A stretch of DNA of 64,000 bases from Gluconobacter sp. Gdi (GCF_014132155.1 NZ_BLJQ01000001.1:558001-622000); one strand, 5' to 3'; shown: positions 44,251-54,484, counted from the stretch's first letter. The notes: generated by a model not told the origin, from the sequence alone. Made by a program: numbers and translations.

Positions 44251-45711
44251 GTGCGTCGCAGCACAATTACCAAAGGAATTGCCGGTCTGGTGGCACTGGG
44301 CGTTGTCGCCTGGGGCGGAACAGTCACCTATCTTGAGCATTTCGATCATGCTGGTGCGCCGCAGCTTCCCGCGAGCAGCCCCACACGGCATGACCCTATC
44401 GCCATGACAGCGTTTGCAGCGTTTCAGGAAGTCCGTTGTGACTACTGCCACACGCGCAACGCCGATCTGCCATTCTACTTCAAACTGCCGCTCGCCAATC
44501 AGATTATGAGCCGTGATCTGGAGCAGGGGCAGCGTCATTTTGAGTTTGCGCCGATCATTGAAGCATTCCAGCAGGGCAAGCCGCCATCGGTCGAGCAGCT
44601 TTCCCGTATTGAGGAAGTGATTGTTCAGAACCGTATGCCGCCTGCGGCTTACCTGACGATGCATCCCCATGCTCATCTGGACGAGAAACAGCGTGCGGAC
44701 ATTCTGAAGTGGGTACGTGATCAGCGTGAGCGCTATTACGCCAGCTCTGATGTGGCGCCAGGATTCCGTGGCGAAGTCCTTCAGCCGATCCCGGAAACAA
44801 TTGCCGTAGACTGGAAAAAGGCTGAACTGGGCCGGACCCTGTTCTTCGACAAGCAGCTTTCAGGGAATGGCCAGCTCAACTGTGCGAGCTGCCATGGCCT
44901 GAACAAGGGCGGTGTGGATAATCAGACCACGGCGACCGGCATTAATGGTCAGACCGGCCCGATTAACGTACCGACGGTTTACAATTCCGTCTTCAATATC
45001 GGTCAGTTCTGGAACGGTCGTGCCAAGGATCTGGCTGAGCAAGCTGCAGGCCCAGTGATGAACCCGCTGGAAATGGGATCCCATGACTGGGCATCCGTTG
45101 CCGATCGTGTGCGTGCTGAGCCTGGATATGCTGACCAGTTCACGGCCATCTATGGTTCGGACGATATCACCAAGAACACGGTGACGGACGCGATCGCCGA
45201 ATATGAAAAAACACTGATAACCCCAGACAGCCGCTTTGACCTGTACCTGAAGGGCAAGGCAGACGCGATTACGGCTCAGGAAAAGCGTGGCTATGAACGC
45301 TTTAAGGCAATTGGCTGCTCGGGCTGCCATAGCGGTGTTGCGGTCGGTGGAGACGCTTACGAAATTCTGGGTCTGGAAGGGCCGTATTTCGAGGACCGTC
45401 ACACCAAGCTGACGGCTGTGGACGATGGTCGCTTTGCCTTCACGAACAATCCGTCTGATCGTGAGCGTTTCAAGGTCCCCAACCTGCGGAACGTGGAACT
45501 GACAGGCCCGTGGTTCCATGACGGATCAGCAAAGACGCTGGACGCTGCGGTTCGTGCCATGGCCCGTTATGAGACGCCCGATCATGACATCACAGAACAG
45601 GATGTTACAGACATTGTGGCCTTCCTGAAAACTCTGACAGGAAAGTATCAGGGCATTCCGCTCAAGGATGTTCCGGCAGATGCGCCCCTTCGGGACGCGC
45701 AAGCCAACTGA
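44251..45711 (+). CDS. tri-heme cytochrome c peroxidase (membrane-anchored, quinol-peroxidase-like)
   Basis: 486 residues from a GTG preceded by AGGAG at 44238. Residues 5-25 (TITKGIAGLVALGVVAWGGTVTY) are an uncleaved anchor or signal. Three c-heme sites: CDYCH at 63-67 in an N-terminal heme-binding domain, then CASCH at 211-215 and CSGCH at 356-360 in the two lobes of a di-heme cytochrome c peroxidase (MauG/CcpA fold; family block AELGRTLFFDKQLSGNGQLNCASCHG, split here by the heme). The extra N-terminal heme matches the YhjA/QPO group that takes electrons from quinol. Periplasmic removal of hydrogen peroxide is the likely role. Confidence 0.88.
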   Translation: MRRSTITKGIAGLVALGVVAWGGTVTYLEHFDHAGAPQLPASSPTRHDPIAMTAFAAFQEVRCDYCHTRNADLPFYFKLPLANQIMSRDLEQGQRHFEFAPIIEAFQQGKPPSVEQLSRIEEVIVQNRMPPAAYLTMHPHAHLDEKQRADILKWVRDQRERYYASSDVAPGFRGEVLQPIPETIAVDWKKAELGRTLFFDKQLSGNGQLNCASCHGLNKGGVDNQTTATGINGQTGPINVPTVYNSVFNIGQFWNGRAKDLAEQAAGPVMNPLEMGSHDWASVADRVRAEPGYADQFTAIYGSDDITKNTVTDAIAEYEKTLITPDSRFDLYLKGKADAITAQEKRGYERFKAIGCSGCHSGVAVGGDAYEILGLEGPYFEDRHTKLTAVDDGRFAFTNNPSDRERFKVPNLRNVELTGPWFHDGSAKTLDAAVRAMARYETPDHDITEQDVTDIVAFLKTLTGKYQGIPLKDVPADAPLRDAQAN

Positions 45712-45771
45712 ATGTTCCAATGACGTCAGCGAGCGGCTCCGAAGAAATTCGGGGCCGTTTCTGATTCTGGG

Positions 45772-45978
45772 TTATTCTTCCTGTAATTTGCAATCTGCCG
45801 CCTGATCAATTTCATTTCTTTCTTCCGGCGTCAGGAGACCGCGTTCAAGCTCCTGCGTTGCGCGCGCTTTCGCATTTCGTGCCCGAGCCTTTGTGTCGAC
45901 GGGGTAGGCCCTTTTTTCAGGAAGGCCGAATTCATCGTCGGGTAGGCTGTCTCGCTCTTCTTTGGTCAGTTTACTCAC
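45772..45978 (-). CDS. small DUF6582-like protein
   Basis: 68 residues, GTG start after AAGGAGA. The sequence runs SKLTKEERDSLPDDEFGLPEKRAYPVDTKARARNA, a pattern seen in small proteins of unknown function on phages and chromosomes (LP..DFA.P..R.YPI.D..HARNA), followed by a charged helical tail ending in QEE. There is no signal peptide. It converges on the peroxidase. Possibly a remnant of a mobile element, but nothing else phage-like is close. Confidence 0.65.
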   Translation of the reverse strand: MSKLTKEERDSLPDDEFGLPEKRAYPVDTKARARNAKARATQELERGLLTPEERNEIDQAADCKLQEE

Positions 45979-46290
45979 GGTCTGTCTCCTTCATGAGAAG
46001 ACTTGGGAACGCTGCTGACGGTTCTACAAGGCGCAGCTCGGACAAAAATAATGGTCTCTTTCTGAATTGATACTGCGCCTGAAATGTTCGGATCTCTCGT
46101 GAGCGGGCAGTGCCACCTTAGCCAGTCATAGAGTTGTAGGACCGAACGTTCTGAAGAAGAGCCTGATGCCAAAATTGCGAGAGGCCTGAAATTACGTCTT
46201 TTCCATTGTTCGATCGGCATGGAAACAGTTACACGCAGTGCAGGTTATTTGCGGGATGCAAGACTGAGTCAGGTCAGGTGGGGTTCTTTG
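45979..46290. other. intergenic gap without recognised gene
   Basis: 312 bases between the small minus-strand gene and the Smr gene, holding both promoters. It has short open frames on both strands without family resemblance. A palindrome GAACGTTC (about 46143-46150) is present but no matching operator family is evident. Confidence 0.4.
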
Positions 46291-46869
46291 GTGGCAAAAC
46301 GGGTTCTGAAAGAGGAGGAGGAAAGCCTGTGGCGCATGGTCGTGCGCGACATCGTGCCGCTACACCCTTCCAGACCCAAATCCAAACCCGTTCCGCCACC
46401 CACGCCAAAAGTCGAAGCGGTAAAGCCTGCTCGGGTTCCGCTTGTTTCGCCTCCACCCTCTGAACAGGACCTGTCATTCCGCGCTCTTTTGGCGCGTCCA
46501 GTTCTTCGTCGACCAAGACCGCAGGATCTGCGGGTCGGTGTTCGATCACCGGGTCTGGATGATACGAGCTGGAAGCGCCTCTCCCGCGGGGAGCTCAAGG
46601 TCGATGCGAAGCTGGATCTGCATGGATATATTGTGCAGGACGCTTTTGAGCGCCTGCTGGACTTCATGCATCGCGCCAAAGCACGCAACTGGCGGTGCGT
46701 TGAAGTCGTGACAGGGCTGGGAAGTGGTGCCACGAGTGGACTGATCCGTCGGGAACTGCCGCTCTGGCTCCAGAGAGCGGACATCCGGCCCATGGTGCTG
46801 GCCGTTGTCCACCCTCATGCTGCCAACCATGGCTCCGTCCGGATTTTGCTGCGGACAAAGCGCCGGTAA
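46291..46869 (+). CDS. Smr/MutS2-C domain protein
   Basis: About 192 residues with a C-terminal Smr domain: LDLHGYIVQDAFERLLDFM (the DLHG motif), VVTGLGSGA where other Smr proteins have a TGxG motif, and VVHPHAANHGSVRILL. Smr domains bind or nick branched nucleic acids, or act in ribosome rescue. The N-terminal half is basic and proline-rich. Starts at GTG 46291 (AKRVLKEEEESLW), preceded by AGGTGGGG; longer frames start in the gap. In many alphaproteobacteria this gene directly follows mltA; here three genes intervene. Confidence 0.85.
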   Translation: MAKRVLKEEEESLWRMVVRDIVPLHPSRPKSKPVPPPTPKVEAVKPARVPLVSPPPSEQDLSFRALLARPVLRRPRPQDLRVGVRSPGLDDTSWKRLSRGELKVDAKLDLHGYIVQDAFERLLDFMHRAKARNWRCVEVVTGLGSGATSGLIRRELPLWLQRADIRPMVLAVVHPHAANHGSVRILLRTKRR

Positions 46870-46873
46870 AAGG

Positions 46874-47962
46874 TCAGAGGGGCCGCGTTTCCTGTCCGAT
46901 ACGCCAGCGCGGAGTATTCATGGCAATCCAGCGTCTCAGAGCAAGGATCGCGCCAATATCAGGCGTCGCCCTGGACAGGAATGGCGCCGCATTGTCGCCT
47001 GCAGCCAGCATAAAATGGTGCTTTTCCGCCCAGTGGCGGACGGTAGGATCTACAGCTGCGTCCCAGCAGGCCTTTTTCCAGCTTTTTACCATGTCTGGTG
47101 GGGTGAGCATGGGAAGGGCAACGGTCAGGGCTGTGTAGGTGCTTGCGGAGACCGCCTGCCATGCCCGGTATAGCGCTCCTTCCGGTGGCCGCCGCCGGGC
47201 TTCCTGATAAGCTTCCAGAAAATTGGGGATCGTGTCTGATCCGGTGTCTGACAGGTCCCCGGTATGGTAGAGCGGTGCTGTACCTGGCGGCAGTTTGGCT
47301 AGAATGGCCTCTACCGGGACATCAAGTGTATACGGAAGCACCTGAACGGCATCGACCTGATTGTTCGCGAGCGCTTCCAGTGCATCTTCCGTCCGGCTGA
47401 AGCCGGACACTGGAATAGGGCGCAGCCCCAGTAATGTCAGTCCTAGCAGTGCGTCGAGTTCGGTCCCTGTTGGGCGAGAAACAGCCAAGCGGACCGGATG
47501 ATCGTGGAAAAACCCCTTCAAGCGACTGCGGAGCGTTTTGTGCAGTTCTGCACGCGCAATCACGATAGTTGTCGTGTGAGCCGTCAGAAGGGGAATCCAC
47601 CGTGCGAAATCATAGTGGACGCGAGAGTCTCCTGTTAGGGAGGCGAGCAGGGCACTTCCCGGTGCAATCAGGGCCGTGCTTCCATCCGGGGCGCTGTTGG
47701 CATCGAAAAGATTGGCAGCGCGCACCCCATCCTGACCAATGTCAGGAGTGATTTCGAGTGGGGCGTCGAGCCCCAACGTGCGGGAAATGACTCCCGCAGC
47801 GAGTTCCCCGAACTGCCCCTGGATCGACGCTAATGTTCCGCCAAGAAGGAGATGTGCGTCAGGCAGATCGGCGGCACGGGCCACCAGAGAAGGCATGGCG
47901 CTTCCGGCACCGAGCAGGGCCAGTCCTTTCAGGCAGTCACGGCGGGTCGGGGAGCGGAACAT
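46874..47962 (-). CDS. Tat-exported TTT/Bug-type solute-binding protein
   Basis: About 362 residues. The N-terminus TRRDCLKGLALLGAGSAMPSLVARA is a twin-arginine signal, so export is folded. The mature part resembles periplasmic tripartite-tricarboxylate-transporter receptor (Bug) proteins: LGGTLASIQGQFGELAAGVI, GSTALIAPGSALLASL, and the two-lobed layout with VDAVQVLPYTL. No TctA/TctB membrane genes are near. The start codon overlaps the hemF stop (TGATG, or GTG at 47965), so it is coupled to heme synthesis. The ligand is unknown. Confidence 0.65.
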   Translation of the reverse strand: MFRSPTRRDCLKGLALLGAGSAMPSLVARAADLPDAHLLLGGTLASIQGQFGELAAGVISRTLGLDAPLEITPDIGQDGVRAANLFDANSAPDGSTALIAPGSALLASLTGDSRVHYDFARWIPLLTAHTTTIVIARAELHKTLRSRLKGFFHDHPVRLAVSRPTGTELDALLGLTLLGLRPIPVSGFSRTEDALEALANNQVDAVQVLPYTLDVPVEAILAKLPPGTAPLYHTGDLSDTGSDTIPNFLEAYQEARRRPPEGALYRAWQAVSASTYTALTVALPMLTPPDMVKSWKKACWDAAVDPTVRHWAEKHHFMLAAGDNAAPFLSRATPDIGAILALRRWIAMNTPRWRIGQETRPL

Positions 47963-48879
47963 CACGGCCAGCGGACTTCCGGAGGCATGCTCATCAGGAT
48001 TGCTTCCGTGTTCCCGCCGGTTTTTAGGCCAAACAGGGTTCCGCGGTCATGCAGCAAATTGAATTCCACATAGCGGCCGCGGCGGATCAACTGTGCGTCT
48101 CGGTCTGCATCCGTCCAGGGAGTAAACATGCGGCGACGAACAACGGCAGGGTAGGCGTCGTGGAAAGCCATGCCGATGTCTTTCGTAAAGGCGAAGTCAC
48201 CTTCAAGGCTGCCAGTCGAGAACTGATCGTAAAAGATGCCGCCCAGACCGCGGGGTTCGTCACGGTGATGCAAATGGAAGTACCGGTCACACCATTCCTT
48301 GAAGCGTGGATAGTGTTCCGGATCATGTTTGTTGCAGGCCGCTTCGAACATCTTGTGAAAGTAGTTGGCGTCGCTACGGGCTTCGGCGCTGTCGGGAAAC
48401 ATCGGCGTAATGTCGCCACCGCCGCCGAACCAGCCCTTCGTCGTGATGATCATGCGCGTATTGAAATGTGCGGCACTGACATGCGGATTGCAGGGATGAG
48501 CAACGAGGGAAACGCCTGTCGCAAAGAAGCGCGGGTCTTCAGATGCACCCGGAATGTTCTTGCGGAATTCGGGAGAGAATTCACCCCACACTGTGGAGAC
48601 GTTGACGCCAACCTTCTCGAAGACGCGTCCACGCATGACGGACATGACGCCGCCGCCGCCTTCCGGTCTGCTCCATGCCGTCCGGGTGAAGCGGCCGGCT
48701 TCCGTGCGGTCTCGCAGAACCTGCGAGCCACCCTCAACGGCTTCGTCTTCAAGTTGCTCGTAGGACGCGCAGATCCGGTCCCGGAGAGATTCAAACCAGG
48801 CCTTCGCCTCACGCTTCAGCGTATCATGAGGCACATCCGGGCGAACGAGTTCAGCAAAAACGGGGCTGATCTGGTCCAT
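47962..48879 (-). CDS. hemF: coproporphyrinogen-III oxidase, aerobic
   Basis: Oxygen-dependent decarboxylation of coproporphyrinogen III to protoporphyrinogen IX. Blocks: [68 protein letters not shown]-type ([19 protein letters not shown]) and [14 protein letters not shown], all typical of HemF. The start at 48879 has a GGGGAGAG ribosome-binding site; a longer frame from 48897 is less likely. Divergent from mtnP across a 257-base gap. Use of the oxygen-dependent enzyme fits an obligate aerobe. Confidence 0.96.
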   Translation of the reverse strand: MDQISPVFAELVRPDVPHDTLKREAKAWFESLRDRICASYEQLEDEAVEGGSQVLRDRTEAGRFTRTAWSRPEGGGGVMSVMRGRVFEKVGVNVSTVWGEFSPEFRKNIPGASEDPRFFATGVSLVAHPCNPHVSAAHFNTRMIITTKGWFGGGGDITPMFPDSAEARSDANYFHKMFEAACNKHDPEHYPRFKEWCDRYFHLHHRDEPRGLGGIFYDQFSTGSLEGDFAFTKDIGMAFHDAYPAVVRRRMFTPWTDADRDAQLIRRGRYVEFNLLHDRGTLFGLKTGGNTEAILMSMPPEVRWP

Positions 48880-49136
48880 TTTTCTCTCCCCTACCATCCT
48901 AAGGACGAATTCTTGTTACGCGGAGTGTCCTAGCAAATTGCGCTCAAGACGAACAGTTGGCTGGCTGCATGTCTGCTGTCGCTCTGTGGCGCGATGATGG
49001 CAGAGAGCATTTTGCCACTCCGTAAATGCCTGCGTGATTTTTTTTCGACACGGATCAGCGGAGACTTGCGCCAATCTTCCGTCTCGTGTTCCTGAACGGT
49101 CCTCAAACATGTTCATCAGGGGCGGACTGAACAATC

Positions 49137-50027
49137 ATGTCTTCGGAAACAGAAATCCAGCCGGTTATCGGCGTTATTGGTGGCTCCGGCCTCTATGATA
49201 TTGACGGTCTGGAAAACAAGGAATGGCGTCGGGTTGAAACACCTTGGGGCGAAACCTCTGACGAGCTCCTTTTCGGAACGTTTGAAGGCATCAAGTGCGT
49301 CTTCCTGCCCCGTCATGGTCGTGGTCATCCGATCCCGCCCTCACGTCTGAATTTCCGCGCAAATATTGATGCTCTCAAGCGCTCAGGCGTGACGGATATT
49401 CTGTCTCTTTCAGCTGTGGGCTCTTTAAAGGAAGAACTCCCGCCAGGTCGTTTCGTGCTTGTCGATCAGTTCATTGATCGCAGCTTCGCGCGCGAAAAAA
49501 GCTTCTTTGAGACTGGATGTGTGGCTCATGTCGGCATGGCGGACCCGGTGTCTGCTCGTCTGCTGGATGTGCTGGAAGCAGAATCCCGCAAGCTCGATAT
49601 TCCGGTCACGCGTGGTGGAACCTACATCGTCATGGAAGGGCCACAGTTCTCGACGCGTGCCGAGAGTGAGCTCTACCGGTCATGGGGTTGTTCGGTTGTT
49701 GGCATGACCAACATGCCAGAAGCCAAGCTCGCCCGTGAAGCCGAGATGACCTACGCCACTGTGGCCATGGTCACGGATTATGACTGCTGGCACACCGAGC
49801 ATGACAGCGTCACTGTTGAAGGCGTGGTAAAGGTCATGAAGGGGAATGCGGATAACGCCCGTCGCCTCGTGAAGGCTGTGATCCCCGTTCTGGGTCAGAA
49901 GCGCCCGCTTGATCTTTCCGCCGAGCGTGCGCTTGATTTTGCGATTATCACGGCACCTGAAAAGCGTGATCCGGCACTTGTCGCCAAACTGGATGCTGTT
50001 GCCGGTCGCGTTCTGAACAAAGCCTGA
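49137..50027 (+). CDS. mtnP: S-methyl-5'-thioadenosine phosphorylase
   Basis: Phosphorolyses methylthioadenosine to adenine and methylthioribose 1-phosphate, recycling the by-product of polyamine synthesis. Family blocks: VIGVIGGSGLYDI (phosphate-binding), FLPRHGRGHPIPPSRLNFRAN, MEGPQFSTRAES and VGMTNMPEAKLAREAEM. 296 residues. The MTNMPEA segment favours MTAP over plain purine nucleoside phosphorylase. No ribosome-binding site of note. Followed by two hairpins. Confidence 0.94.
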   Translation: MSSETEIQPVIGVIGGSGLYDIDGLENKEWRRVETPWGETSDELLFGTFEGIKCVFLPRHGRGHPIPPSRLNFRANIDALKRSGVTDILSLSAVGSLKEELPPGRFVLVDQFIDRSFAREKSFFETGCVAHVGMADPVSARLLDVLEAESRKLDIPVTRGGTYIVMEGPQFSTRAESELYRSWGCSVVGMTNMPEAKLAREAEMTYATVAMVTDYDCWHTEHDSVTVEGVVKVMKGNADNARRLVKAVIPVLGQKRPLDLSAERALDFAIITAPEKRDPALVAKLDAVAGRVLNKA

Positions 50028-50033
50028 GTTGAT

Positions 50034-50088
50034 TGCCGCCCGCGTAAAAACGGGTGGCAGTAGGGAAGGGCAGTCAGTGCCCTTCCTG
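50034..50088. terminator. two consecutive stem-loops after mtnP
   Basis: First GCCGCCCG/CGGGTGGC (about 50036-50058), then a perfect GGAAGGGCA (50064-50072)/TGCCCTTCC (50078-50086). The second overlaps the last codons of the minus-strand DUF2934 gene. They probably end convergent transcription, although T runs are short. Confidence 0.5.
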
Positions 50089-50460
50089 CTTCTCGTCAAT
50101 CTGAGCGTAGCCTGGCTGGCCCGCATCGGTGCTAGGGTCATCCAACAGTTCGCGTTCTTCCTTGCGATCCGCGACAGGGAAATGGCGATGGTCACCCTGA
50201 TCCGTACTGCGTTCAGGAAATTCCCCGAGGTTTTCCTGTAAGCGCGGGTCTTCGATCTGAACATCTGCCAACTCTGGCGATGGCAGATCTTCAACAGGCG
50301 TGCCCTCTGGAACGCCCTTGATGGAGATCAGGTCCGTTGCTTTATCCAGATAGGCTTCAGGGCCGCCGTCTGGCTTGCCGTCAGCTTCCCACAGTAACTT
50401 GGCTTCGCGGCGGATTGCTGCGTCACGTTTTGGATCTGCTTCGAGTGGGTTGTTGCTCAT
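50074..50460 (-). CDS. DUF2934-domain small acidic protein
   Basis: 128 residues. The N-terminal third matches the DUF2934 helix pattern (AAIRREAKLLWEADGKPDGGPEAYLDKA, split as IRREAKLLWEADGKPDGG); the rest is acidic, proline-rich and probably disordered. ATG 50460 is preceded by CAGGAG. Last gene of a dienelactone hydrolase-SDR-DUF2934 unit, two bases after the SDR stop. Function unknown; DUF2934 proteins are frequent in stress-response settings. Confidence 0.75.
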   Translation of the reverse strand: MSNNPLEADPKRDAAIRREAKLLWEADGKPDGGPEAYLDKATDLISIKGVPEGTPVEDLPSPELADVQIEDPRLQENLGEFPERSTDQGDHRHFPVADRKEERELLDDPSTDAGQPGYAQIDEKQEGH

Positions 50461-50462
50461 GA

Positions 50463-51203
50463 TCAGAACTCCTGAAGGGTTGGGCGCAGGACAATCTCGT
50501 TGATGTCCACGTCGTCAGGTTGTGAGATAGCGAAAGCGATGGCCCTCGCCACGGATTCCGCCGGAATTGCAATCTTGTAGAACGCTTCAACATGCTGACG
50601 ACTTTCGCTGTCGCCGCTGCCCGCTTTGAGTTCGCTCTCCACTGCGCCCGGTTCGATAGACGTAACGCGAAACGCGTTGCCAGCCTCCTGCCGGAGGCCA
50701 TCGCTAATGGCCCGCACGGCAAACTTCGTTCCTGAATAGACGGTGCCTCCAGGGGCGAAGACCTTGATCCCGGCAACCGAGGACAGGTTAATGACATGTC
50801 CCGATTTCTGACGCTCAAAGATCGGTAGTGCTGCGGCAATGCCGTAAAGAACGCCTTTGATGTTGATGTCGATCATCCGGTCCCATTCGTCGACCATCAG
50901 TCGTTTCATGGGGGCAATCGCCATAAGCCCGGCATTGTTCACGAGGACATCAAGACGTCCGAAGTCCTGCTCAACGGCTTTTACAACGTCGGCAACGTTC
51001 TGGCGGTTTGTGACATCCAGTGTGTAGGCCCGTGCAGTTTGGCCAAGTGCTTCGAGTTCGGAGACAATTTCGTCCAGTCGGTCCCGGCGCCGGGCGGCAA
51101 TAGCAACGTAAGCCCCTCGTGCTGCGAGATAACGCGCGGTTGCTTCACCAAGGCCGCTGCTGCCGCCTGTAATGAGAACAATTTTTCCTGCAATGCCTTC
51201 CAT
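50463..51203 (-). CDS. short-chain dehydrogenase/reductase
   Basis: Classical NAD(P)-dependent SDR, about 246 residues. TGGSSGLGEATARYLA is the nucleotide-binding motif, NNAGLM the structural motif, NLSSVAG gives the catalytic Ser and YSGTKFAVR the Tyr/Lys pair. The Arg residues in AARRRDRL after the second strand favour NADP. Resembles the YdfG/serine-3-dehydrogenase-like subgroup, but the substrate is unknown. ATG 51203 has GAGG upstream. It follows the dienelactone hydrolase by eight bases. Confidence 0.9.
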   Translation of the reverse strand: MEGIAGKIVLITGGSSGLGEATARYLAARGAYVAIAARRRDRLDEIVSELEALGQTARAYTLDVTNRQNVADVVKAVEQDFGRLDVLVNNAGLMAIAPMKRLMVDEWDRMIDINIKGVLYGIAAALPIFERQKSGHVINLSSVAGIKVFAPGGTVYSGTKFAVRAISDGLRQEAGNAFRVTSIEPGAVESELKAGSGDSESRQHVEAFYKIAIPAESVARAIAFAISQPDDVDINEIVLRPTLQEF

Positions 51204-51211
51204 GTCAGGCC

Positions 51212-51925
51212 TCACGCACGCTTGATGTGATGCTTCAGAAACGCAACGCTCCGGCTCCAGGCCAGATCACGGGCATCCTGATTGAAGCTGGAACGTTCGG
51301 GGCACCCAAAGCCATGTCCAGCCTGGTCATAGAGGAAGACCTCGACTTCCGGGCGGCTTGCGCGAATTTTCTGAACGTCGCCTGGCGGAATAGACGCATC
51401 TTCTCCACCAAAATGGAGCTGCGTCGGGCAATGCGGGGCTGTGTCACAATGGTTGGCAATACCGCCGCCATACCATCCCACGGCAGCATTAAAGTGGTGC
51501 GTCCGTGTCGCAGCCAGCCAGGCGATGAGGCCGCCCCAGCAGAAGCCGATAATCCCGACTGGGCGGTGACCATCATCCTGTCTCAGTTTCTGCGCGCAGG
51601 CTTCCAGATCCTGCTGGATCAGATCTGGCGAAATGCCACTTCGAAATTCCAGCCCTTCCTTTAGGCCAGTCTCGTTGTACGCCAGAACCGTATGGGGTTT
51701 AACGCGGTCAAAGAGGGCAGGGGCCAGAACATGGAAGCCCTGCTGAGCCAGATCAGAGCAGACGTCCCTGATGTGTCCGGTCAGGCCAAAAATTTCCTGC
51801 ACGACGACAATGGAGCGTGCGGATTCGGGGGAGCCCGTCTCCCATGCCTCGAATTCGTGACCGTCTGCTGCCTTGAGGCGAATCATGCGGCCCTCGGTCT
51901 TTTCTTGGGAATGCTTGTGGTCCAT
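51212..51925 (-). CDS. dienelactone hydrolase family protein
   Basis: Alpha/beta hydrolase with the dienelactone-hydrolase nucleophile elbow GFCWGG (Cys nucleophile), the Asp in FGGEDASIPP and the His in AGHGFGC completing a Cys-Asp-His triad. The start is ATG 51925 (MDHKHSQEKTEGR); an internal ATG at 51886 has a better GAGGG box and would remove 13 residues, so the start is uncertain. First gene of a three-gene unit, divergent from DUF4169. The substrate is unknown. Confidence 0.88.
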   Translation of the reverse strand: MDHKHSQEKTEGRMIRLKAADGHEFEAWETGSPESARSIVVVQEIFGLTGHIRDVCSDLAQQGFHVLAPALFDRVKPHTVLAYNETGLKEGLEFRSGISPDLIQQDLEACAQKLRQDDGHRPVGIIGFCWGGLIAWLAATRTHHFNAAVGWYGGGIANHCDTAPHCPTQLHFGGEDASIPPGDVQKIRASRPEVEVFLYDQAGHGFGCPERSSFNQDARDLAWSRSVAFLKHHIKRA

Positions 51926-51967
51926 TGATTTCTGTCCAGTCTCTGTAACGCCGGAAAGGCAGATGCC

Positions 51968-52162
51968 ATGAGCGACGTCATCAATCTCCGTCGGGAACGC
52001 AAACGCCGCAAGTCCGCAGAGGATGCGAAGGAAGCTGAGACCAATCGTCGTCTTCATGGCAGAACGAAAGGTCAAAAAATGGCGGATATGCTGGAGAAAA
52101 GGCGTTCCGAGGCCCTGTTAGACGGAAAGAAAATTTTTTCTGCCGAGGGCGATGGTTCTTGA
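51968..52162 (+). CDS. DUF4169 family small protein
   Basis: 64 residues matching DUF4169: SDVINLRRERKRRKSAEDAKEAETNRRLHGRTKG. Very basic and helical; no known function. A GGAAAGG element precedes the ATG. The groESL promoter begins at its last codons, so the two are adjacent but probably separately controlled. Confidence 0.85.
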   Translation: MSDVINLRRERKRRKSAEDAKEAETNRRLHGRTKGQKMADMLEKRRSEALLDGKKIFSAEGDGS

Positions 52163-52187
52163 CGAAAACGGGTGGCGGCACTACCTC
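52159..52187 (+). promoter_or_regulatory. predicted groESL promoter
   Basis: TTGACG at 52159-52164 and TACCTC at 52182-52187, separated by 17 bases, placing the transcription start just inside the CIRCE element. The -10 match is weak; the position is the main support. Confidence 0.5.
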
Positions 52188-52189
52188 TC

Positions 52190-52216
52190 TTGGCACTCTC
52201 GATATGGGAGTGCCAA
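52190..52216 (+). promoter_or_regulatory. CIRCE element (HrcA operator) of groESL
   Basis: Perfect inverted repeat TTGGCACTC (52190-52198), nine-base spacer, GAGTGCCAA (52208-52216), differing from the CIRCE consensus TTAGCACTC-N9-GAGTGCTAA at one symmetric position per arm. It lies 75 bases ahead of groES. HrcA repressor binding here would make the operon heat-inducible. Confidence 0.95.
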
Positions 52217-52291
52217 CTGCGCTGCAGTAATTGAGCGCGTAACCCGGCCGCGTCGCTTTGTAGAAGGGCACGGCCTAAAATGGAGCGATCC

Positions 52292-52582
52292 ATGACGACA
52301 TTTCGTCCCCTGCATGACCGCGTTGTAGTCCGCCGCCTGACCGGTGAAGAAAAGACCGCTGGCGGCATCATCATCCCTGACACCGCCAAGGACAAGCCGA
52401 CCGAAGGCGAGATCGTTTCCGTAGGCCCGGGCGCCCGGAACGAGCAGGGCCAGATCGTGGCTCTCGACGTCAAGGCAGGCGACAAGGTGCTGTTCGGCAA
52501 GTGGTCCGGCACCGAGGTGAAGATCAACGGTGAAGAGCTGCTGATCATGAAAGAGAGCGACATCATGGGTGTGATCGGCTGA
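52292..52582 (+). CDS. groES: co-chaperonin GroES
   Basis: 96-residue lid of the GroEL chamber. [13 protein letters not shown] at the N-terminus, the mobile loop [18 protein letters not shown], and [20 protein letters not shown] are diagnostic. ATG 52292 is preceded by GGAG at 52283; an ATG four codons earlier is too close to that box. It is under CIRCE control and is followed by groEL after 51 bases. Confidence 0.98.
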   Translation: MTTFRPLHDRVVVRRLTGEEKTAGGIIIPDTAKDKPTEGEIVSVGPGARNEQGQIVALDVKAGDKVLFGKWSGTEVKINGEELLIMKESDIMGVIG

Positions 52583-52609
52583 AAAGCCGTCCCCGTTTCC
52601 TCTCGTTAA

Positions 52610-54271
<1,662 letters not shown>

Positions 54272-54288
54272 TCCAACGCTTCAGATTT

Positions 54289-54308
54289 CCCGGCTGTCAA
54301 AAGCCGGG
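54289..54308 (+). other. small stem-loop after groEL
   Basis: CCCGGCT/AGCCGGG around a six-base loop, 17 bases after the groEL stop, just upstream of the main terminator. Possibly an mRNA 3' stabiliser. Confidence 0.4.
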
Positions 54309-54327
54309 GAGTGTGTCGAATAGATAC

Positions 54328-54368
54328 AAAAAAGCCGTCTCACCTCAGGGTGGGGCGGTTTTTTTTTG
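54328..54368 (+). terminator. rho-independent terminator of groESL
   Basis: AAAAAAGCCGTCTCACC pairs with GGGTGGGGCGGTTTTTT across a three-base loop, partly by G-T pairs, and runs into nine T residues. Confidence 0.85.
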
Positions 54369-54484
54369 ACTTATTTTGATATGCGTCCGACACATATGTG
54401 ACCCTTATGCAACGCTTGTCACAAAACCATCACGTAACAATCTAATGCGTTGGAAGTTGGGGTGACACTTTCGCAATGAAATGT

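Noticed and set aside
45975-46220. minus-strand frame of 81 codons upstream of the small GTG-start gene
   Set aside because: It covers the expected promoter and ribosome-binding region of that gene and shows no conserved pattern.
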